Part shown: in pieces, positions 59,833-64,000 of the stretch
Layout: every line of letters starts with the position of its first letter
Numbering within the stretch: the first letter of the stretch is position 1
Assembly (NCBI RefSeq): GCF_900102875.1
Contig: NZ_FNGH01000008.1
Coordinates: forward strand, 1-64,000
Reading direction: 5' to 3'
DNA length: 64,000 nt
Origin: Franzmannia pantelleriensis
GTDB lineage: Bacteria > Pseudomonadota > Gammaproteobacteria > Pseudomonadales > Halomonadaceae
Position numbers and translations under genes: made by a program
Notes under the pieces: model-generated
Database searches by the model: none
The model's input: the letters and a program-made list of their open reading frames with translations, nothing else
What the model was told of the DNA's origin: nothing

Positions 59833-59945
59833 GGCGTTGACCCTCCTGAGGGTGACACTCTTACTCTAGTCGGGTTTTTGCTGCATTGCAGCATGGTATT
59901 GTGTGTCAGACTAAGAAAAATGTGGTTAGCCACGGAGCGTGCATC

Positions 59946-60287
59946 ATGAGGTGTACTCAATGGATGGTGTGGTTGTTGCCGTTGGCGATGGTCTGGCCGG
60001 CGATATCAATGGCAGGGGAAGGCGAGGCATCCGTCAGCGGCACCAGTAGTGCAGTGGTCAGCAGTAGTTCATCCACGGGCGGTAGCTCACGGGCACAGAG
60101 TACGGTCAGTGGCCAGAATGCCTCGGTCACGGTCAACGGTCACCAGCTGGAGGTGAGCGGTGGTCGCCTGCGCCTGGACGGCGTGGCGTATGGTGAAGTG
60201 ACGCCGGAACAGGCGGTGACCCTGCGCGTCGAGAACGGTGTGGTCACTCTGCTGGTCGATGGTGTCGAGCGCTTGCCCGACGACTGA
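59946..60287 (+). CDS. Exported Ser-rich protein of unknown function
   Basis: The 113-residue protein has a signal peptide (WMVWLLPLAMVWPAISMA, residues 6-23), a low-complexity Ser/Gly stretch (SGTSSAVVSSSSSTGGSSRA) and a C-terminal beta-rich part with VNGHQLEVSGGRLRLDGVAY and LRVENGVVTLLVDGVERL. Periplasmic or outer-membrane associated. It is not recognised. Confidence 0.7.
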   Translation: MRCTQWMVWLLPLAMVWPAISMAGEGEASVSGTSSAVVSSSSSTGGSSRAQSTVSGQNASVTVNGHQLEVSGGRLRLDGVAYGEVTPEQAVTLRVENGVVTLLVDGVERLPDD

Positions 60288-60406
60288 CGCGGCCGCAAGC
60301 TGTCTGCGTCGCCAGCGGCGCCCATGGTAACCTGCCAGGCGAGCGACGCTTGAGGAGCCCGTTAGACGATGATGCCGAACGCCGTGCTGGCCCTGGGGGC
60401 GAGTGC

Positions 60407-61255
60407 ATGAATGCCAAGAACCCCTCCTTCGTGAGCCTGGTCAAGGCCGCGTTGCCGACCCTGCACCCCTCCGAGCGCCGGCTGGCCGAGTTTATCCTCA
60501 CCTTTCCCGGCGAGCTGGCCAGCTATACGGCTACCGAGCTGGCTGGTCTGGCCGGCGTGTCCAATGCCACCGTTACCCGCTTCATCAAGAAGCTGGGGTA
60601 TCGCTCCTTCGAGGAGGCGCGCCAGCACGTGCGCGACAATCGCGAGGAGGGGGCGGCGCTCCTGCGGGTTGAGGGGCATGCGCAGGCCGCCAGCGATGAC
60701 CTGCTGCATCGGCATATTCATCAGGCGGTCAAGAACCTCGACCATGCCAGCCAGCACCTGTCCCAGGCGATGCTTGATGAAGTAGCCGCCGCGATGCTCG
60801 CGGCCCGCCGGGTGTGGGTGATGGGCTTTCGCAGCAGTCACCCGTTCGCGGAGTATCTTAATTGGCAGATCCTGCAGGTGATCGAGCATACCGCGCTGCT
60901 GCCGCGCGCCGGTGAGACCCTGGCCGAGAGCCTGGTCAGCATCACGCCCGACGATTGCGTGATCCTGTTCGGCCTCAAGCGGCGTACGGCGGATCTGGAT
61001 GCCGTACTGGCACAGCTCGAGCGTAGTGGTGCCGAGGTGTTGTACATCACCGACGAGAGCGCCCCCAGCAACGAACGGGTGCGTTGGCATGCGGTATGTC
61101 GTACTGCGGCGGCGGGCCCACTGTTCAACCATGTGGCGGTGCTGGCGCTGTGCCATTTTCTGGCCACGCGGGTGATTGAACTGTCCGGGGCCGAGGGGCG
61201 GCGGCGGCTGACCGGCATCGAAGCCATCCATGAAGCCCTCGATGAGTTGCAGTGA
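60407..61255 (+). CDS. MurR/RpiR family transcriptional regulator
   Basis: The 282-residue protein has an RpiR-type HTH (ELAGLAGVSNATVTRFIKKL, then GYRSFEEARQHV) and an SIS sugar-phosphate-binding domain (RRVWVMGFRSSHPFAEYLNW; PDDCVILFGLKRR; LYITDESAP). It probably senses a carboxylate- or sugar-derived ligand and regulates the TRAP transporter genes downstream, 211 bp away in the same direction. Start at 60407 fits the family. Confidence 0.87.
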   Translation: MNAKNPSFVSLVKAALPTLHPSERRLAEFILTFPGELASYTATELAGLAGVSNATVTRFIKKLGYRSFEEARQHVRDNREEGAALLRVEGHAQAASDDLLHRHIHQAVKNLDHASQHLSQAMLDEVAAAMLAARRVWVMGFRSSHPFAEYLNWQILQVIEHTALLPRAGETLAESLVSITPDDCVILFGLKRRTADLDAVLAQLERSGAEVLYITDESAPSNERVRWHAVCRTAAAGPLFNHVAVLALCHFLATRVIELSGAEGRRRLTGIEAIHEALDELQ

Positions 61256-61466
61256 CCATTTGTGGTGCAGCGTGAGTAGATAATGCTCGTCGAGTGTGCA
61301 GATTTTTCCCTGTGTCGATCGATGTGCTCCCCCGCGGGCAAGACGATTTTTTCGCTATGTTGCTGCCGGCAAAGGTGAAAAAATATTTTCTTGATATGGT
61401 GGCATGAAAATTGGATTTCTTTTGGTGCTCGGTTACTACGTGCGACACCAACAAGAGGTCATCCCC

Positions 61467-62477
61467 ATGTCCACACTTGCCTGTACTCCCCGCTTTACGC
61501 TTAAACAGCTGGTCGCTGCCACCTCCCTGGCGGCGCTGGCCACCGCACCGGCGGCCTTTGCCGACCCCATCGAGATCCAGATCAACAACACCCTGCCCAC
61601 CGGCTCCTTCGCCCACACCTTTCTCGAGGAGTTCAGCGAGCGCCTGGAAGACGAGGCGCCCGGTCGCTTCAATGTCCGGCTGTTCATGGGCGGCACCCTG
61701 GGTACCGAAGAGGATGTACTTCAGGGACTCGGGATGGGGACGCATCACGCTTCCCTGGCGGCCTCGGCGGTGACGCAGTTCAACGCCCGCACCTCGGTGT
61801 TCGATCTGCCCTACCTGTTCGAAAATCGCGAAGACGTGGCCCACTTCATCGACAGCGAGGCCGGCGACATGCTGCGTGAGGGCTTCGAGGGCACCGGCAT
61901 GCGCCTGCTGGCGATGTGGGATAACGGCTTTCGGGTGATCACCAACAATCAGCGCCCGATCGTGGCCCCTGAGGATCTCGACGGTCTGCGCATCCGCACT
62001 CCCAACAGTCGCCAGCGGGTGGCGATGTTCAATGCGCTGGGTGCCAATGCCACACCGCTGGCCTTTGGCGAGGTCTACTCGGCCCTTGACCAGGGCGTGA
62101 TCGATGGACAGGAAAACCCGGCCCACGTTGCCGAGTCGGCGCGGCTCTACGAGGTGCAGGACTACCTGTCGGTGTCCAACCACATCTATCTGCCGACCTT
62201 CCTGGTGTTCGGCGAACCCTTCCTCAACCGCCTCGCGGATGAGGACCTCGAGGTGCTCGAACGGGTGGCCCAAGCGATGACCGCCTGGACCTTCGACTGG
62301 GGCGATGAGGCCGATGAATCGGTGCTGGCCGAGCTCGAGCAGTACCTGGAGATCAACGAGATCGACTTCACGGCCTTCCAGGAGGCTGCATTGCCGCTCT
62401 ATGACGACCCGGTGTTCGTCGATGCCATCGGCCAGGACATGATCGATACCACCCTCGATGTCATGAACGCACGCTGA
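61467..62477 (+). CDS. TRAP transporter substrate-binding protein (DctP family)
   Basis: The 336-residue periplasmic protein has a signal peptide (LVAATSLAALATAPAAFA, about residues 15-32) and DctP features: HTFLEEFSERLEDEAPGRFN, the substrate-carboxylate binding Arg in GLRIRTPNSRQRVAMFNALG, and PLAFGEVYSALDQGVIDGQE. It captures a carboxylate or related solute for Na+-coupled uptake. The start at 61467 is preceded by AAGAGGTCATCCCC. Confidence 0.92.
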   Translation: MSTLACTPRFTLKQLVAATSLAALATAPAAFADPIEIQINNTLPTGSFAHTFLEEFSERLEDEAPGRFNVRLFMGGTLGTEEDVLQGLGMGTHHASLAASAVTQFNARTSVFDLPYLFENREDVAHFIDSEAGDMLREGFEGTGMRLLAMWDNGFRVITNNQRPIVAPEDLDGLRIRTPNSRQRVAMFNALGANATPLAFGEVYSALDQGVIDGQENPAHVAESARLYEVQDYLSVSNHIYLPTFLVFGEPFLNRLADEDLEVLERVAQAMTAWTFDWGDEADESVLAELEQYLEINEIDFTAFQEAALPLYDDPVFVDAIGQDMIDTTLDVMNAR

Positions 62478-62487
62478 GGATATCGCC

Positions 62488-63000
62488 ATGACACCGTCCG
62501 TCTTTACGCTCGTCGACCGCTGGGTGCTGCGGCTACTGGATACGCTAGTGATCCTGCTCGCAGGGCTGCTGCTGGTGCTGCTCAATTACGCCGTGTTCTC
62601 ACGCTTCGTGCTCAACTCATCGGTGTCATGGGGAGAGGAGCTGCCGGCCAACCTGCTGGCAGTCCTCACCTTCATCGGTGCTGCCTACCTGACGAAAATC
62701 AACGAACACCTCGGCTTTGACAGCGTGTTGCGGCTGATGCCGATGCTGTGGCAGCGCATTGTGCTGAGCATCAATCACGCCTTCATGCTGGCCTTTGCCG
62801 TGGCCATTCTCTATTACGGCACCTTGGCCAGCCTGGGCTTTCATGGGCGCTCGCTGATCTCCATCGACCTGCCTCTGGCACTGTTTCGCTGGGCCATGCC
62901 GGTCGGTTTTGCGCTGATCGCGGTCATCTCAGCCTGGCGGCTACTCGGCCTGGTGAGCGGCAGAGTTCATCCCACCGACCTCTACCCGGAGACCGACTGA
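62488..63000 (+). CDS. TRAP transporter small permease (DctQ family)
   Basis: The 170-residue membrane protein has four helices and the DctQ signature RFVLNSSVSWGEELPANLLA. It follows the DctP gene by 10 bases and touches the next start (TGAATG spacing 0). It pairs with DctM in the inner membrane. Confidence 0.9.
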   Translation: MTPSVFTLVDRWVLRLLDTLVILLAGLLLVLLNYAVFSRFVLNSSVSWGEELPANLLAVLTFIGAAYLTKINEHLGFDSVLRLMPMLWQRIVLSINHAFMLAFAVAILYYGTLASLGFHGRSLISIDLPLALFRWAMPVGFALIAVISAWRLLGLVSGRVHPTDLYPETD

Positions 63001-64000
63001 TGCCCATGGATCCTGCCTATCTCATTCTAATGATGCTGGTGATCTTCCTGTTCAGCGGCATGCCGATCGCTTTTGTGCTGGGTGTGACCGCCATGGTCAT
63101 GATCCTGCTCGACCCCAATGTCATGCCGCAGATCATGGGCATGGTGCCGTTCGGCGGGGCCAACAACTATCTGCTGGTGGCGGCGCTGCTGTTCATGATC
63201 GCCGGTGAGGTGATGAACCAGGGGCGTATCGCCGAGCGCCTGATCAACTTCGCAGGCTCCCTGGTAGGGCATATCCGCGGCGGCCTGGCTCACGTCAATA
63301 TCCTTACGTCGCTGTTCTTCTCCGAAATCTCCGGCACGGCCACCTCGGATGCGGCGGCGATTGGCTCGGTGATGATCCCGCAGATGAAGAAGCGCGGTTA
63401 CGACGTGGCGTTCGCCGCGGCGGTCACCGCTACGTCGGCGACCATGGCGATCATCGTGCCGCCGAGTCTTAACCTGATTCTCTACGCCTACGTCTCGGAT
63501 ACCTCCATCGCTCAGCTGTTTGCGGCGGGGATCGTTCCGGGGTTCGTGGTCTGCTTTGCGCTGATGTTTACTGCTTATCTTATCTCGGTGCGCAAGGGCT
63601 ACCCCATCGAGGGCAAGTTCAACGTCAAGAACGTGCTCAGTACCGGCCGCGAAGCGATTATCCCGATTACCCTGCCGATCCTGATCCTGGGTGGCATCCT
63701 GGGCGGCATCTTCACGCCCACCGAGGCGGGGGCCGTGGCGGCGCTCTGGGCGATCCTGCTGGCCACGCTCTACTACCGGTCGCTGACGCTGCGCTCGCTG
63801 CTCGACACCCTGCGGGTGGCCGGCAAGCGCAGCGCGATGCTGATGTTCATCGTCGCCACCTCGACGCTGCTGGGCTGGTACATGACCAACCAGGGCATTC
63901 CTCAGGAGATTGCTGCCGGGATCCTGGGCATCTCCGATAGCTATTGGGTGGTGCTGCTGGCGATCAACGTCTTCTTTCTGCTGGCCGGCACCATCATTCA
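63001..64000 (+). CDS. TRAP transporter large permease (DctM family), 3' end beyond window
   Basis: The frame is open from ATG at 63001 to the window end (333 codons), with about nine hydrophobic segments. DctM marks: MPIAFVLGVTAMVMILLDPN at the N-terminus, FFSEISGTATSDAAAIGSVM with the Na+ and substrate region, and FTPTEAGAVAALWAILLATL. Usual length is 425-440, so about 100 residues lie outside. It is the ion-driven channel of the transporter. Confidence 0.92.

Noticed and set aside
61125-62585. 486-codon open frame antisense to the DctP gene
   Set aside because: Shadow of a high-G+C gene with strong third-position bias; the plus strand has a clear DctP protein with signal peptide.
1-64000. 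CRISPR arrays, tRNA and rRNA genes
   Set aside because: No regularly spaced repeats and no cloverleaf-like or rRNA-like stretches were noticed while reading. A tRNA covariance-model scan was not possible and would decide.

Overview
The window looks like a chromosomal stretch of a high-G+C, halophilic gammaproteobacterium, most like Halomonas or a close relative. This is inferred from overall gene content (TRAP and sodium-solute symporters, Zur/Fur-controlled metal genes, PAAR/T6SS remnants, many divergent LysR/AraC/TetR redox cassettes); no rRNA or tRNA gene was seen that would fix the taxonomy.

Layout. 1-5.7 kb is scarred accessory DNA: the right end of an IS66-family element cutting a frameshifted PAAR gene, a membrane-protein gene bracketed by two copies of the dadA 3' end, a decayed hipBA locus with three palindromic operators, a small HD alarmone-type hydrolase and a PAAR 3' fossil. 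5.7-8.25 kb is a distinctly A+T-rich block on the minus strand: an unlisted 34-codon acidic peptide gene, a clavaminate-synthase-like Fe(II)/2-oxoglutarate oxygenase and an MFS exporter behind a palindrome-rich promoter. It looks like a small peptide-natural-product (RiPP-type) operon and is the best candidate here for an undescribed system. 8.6-13.4 kb holds a membrane protein, a HAD phosphatase, a LysE/RhtB exporter, a DUF1289 gene and a WD40/COG0523 GTPase pair with a Zur-like box. 13.5-33.9 kb is a long run of regulator-plus-enzyme modules: two Tat-exported metallo-beta-lactamase-fold enzymes, aldo/keto reductases, a quinone-oxidoreductase-like dehydrogenase, RidA, an isoquinoline-oxidoreductase-type molybdoenzyme with its XdhC factor, NmrA/SDR reductases, VOC, GST and a DLH-like hydrolase. 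34.0-35.8 kb is an AbiEi/AbiEii type IV toxin-antitoxin pair lying between two fragments of a RhtB-type gene. 35.8-43.6 kb contains YchJ, PsiE, a DUF2157/DUF4401/GDYXXLXY membrane operon and a sodium-solute symporter.

43.7-53.4 kb is a metal-homeostasis block: a Fur-boxed TonB siderophore receptor, an Rrf2/thioredoxin-reductase-like pair, and a zinc-starvation cluster (zur, COG0523 GTPase, a 38-aa membrane peptide, a 91-aa protein, a bile-acid/arsenite-family transporter and a threonyl-tRNA synthetase) around two perfect TATGTTATAACATA palindromes, followed by a metallothionein. 53.6-64 kb is more ordinary: cold-shock protein, YghU-type GST, RlpA-like protein, a 7TM-DISM diguanylate cyclase, a lytic transglycosylase lipoprotein, small hypotheticals, and an RpiR regulator next to a DctPQM TRAP transporter that runs off the end.

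A recurring theme is gene 3'-end fossils. About 22-23 terminal codons of dadA, of the PAAR gene and of the GDYXXLXY gene are found a second time in the window, and RhtB-type 3' fragments flank abiE. They suggest repeated integration or recombination at gene 3' ends.
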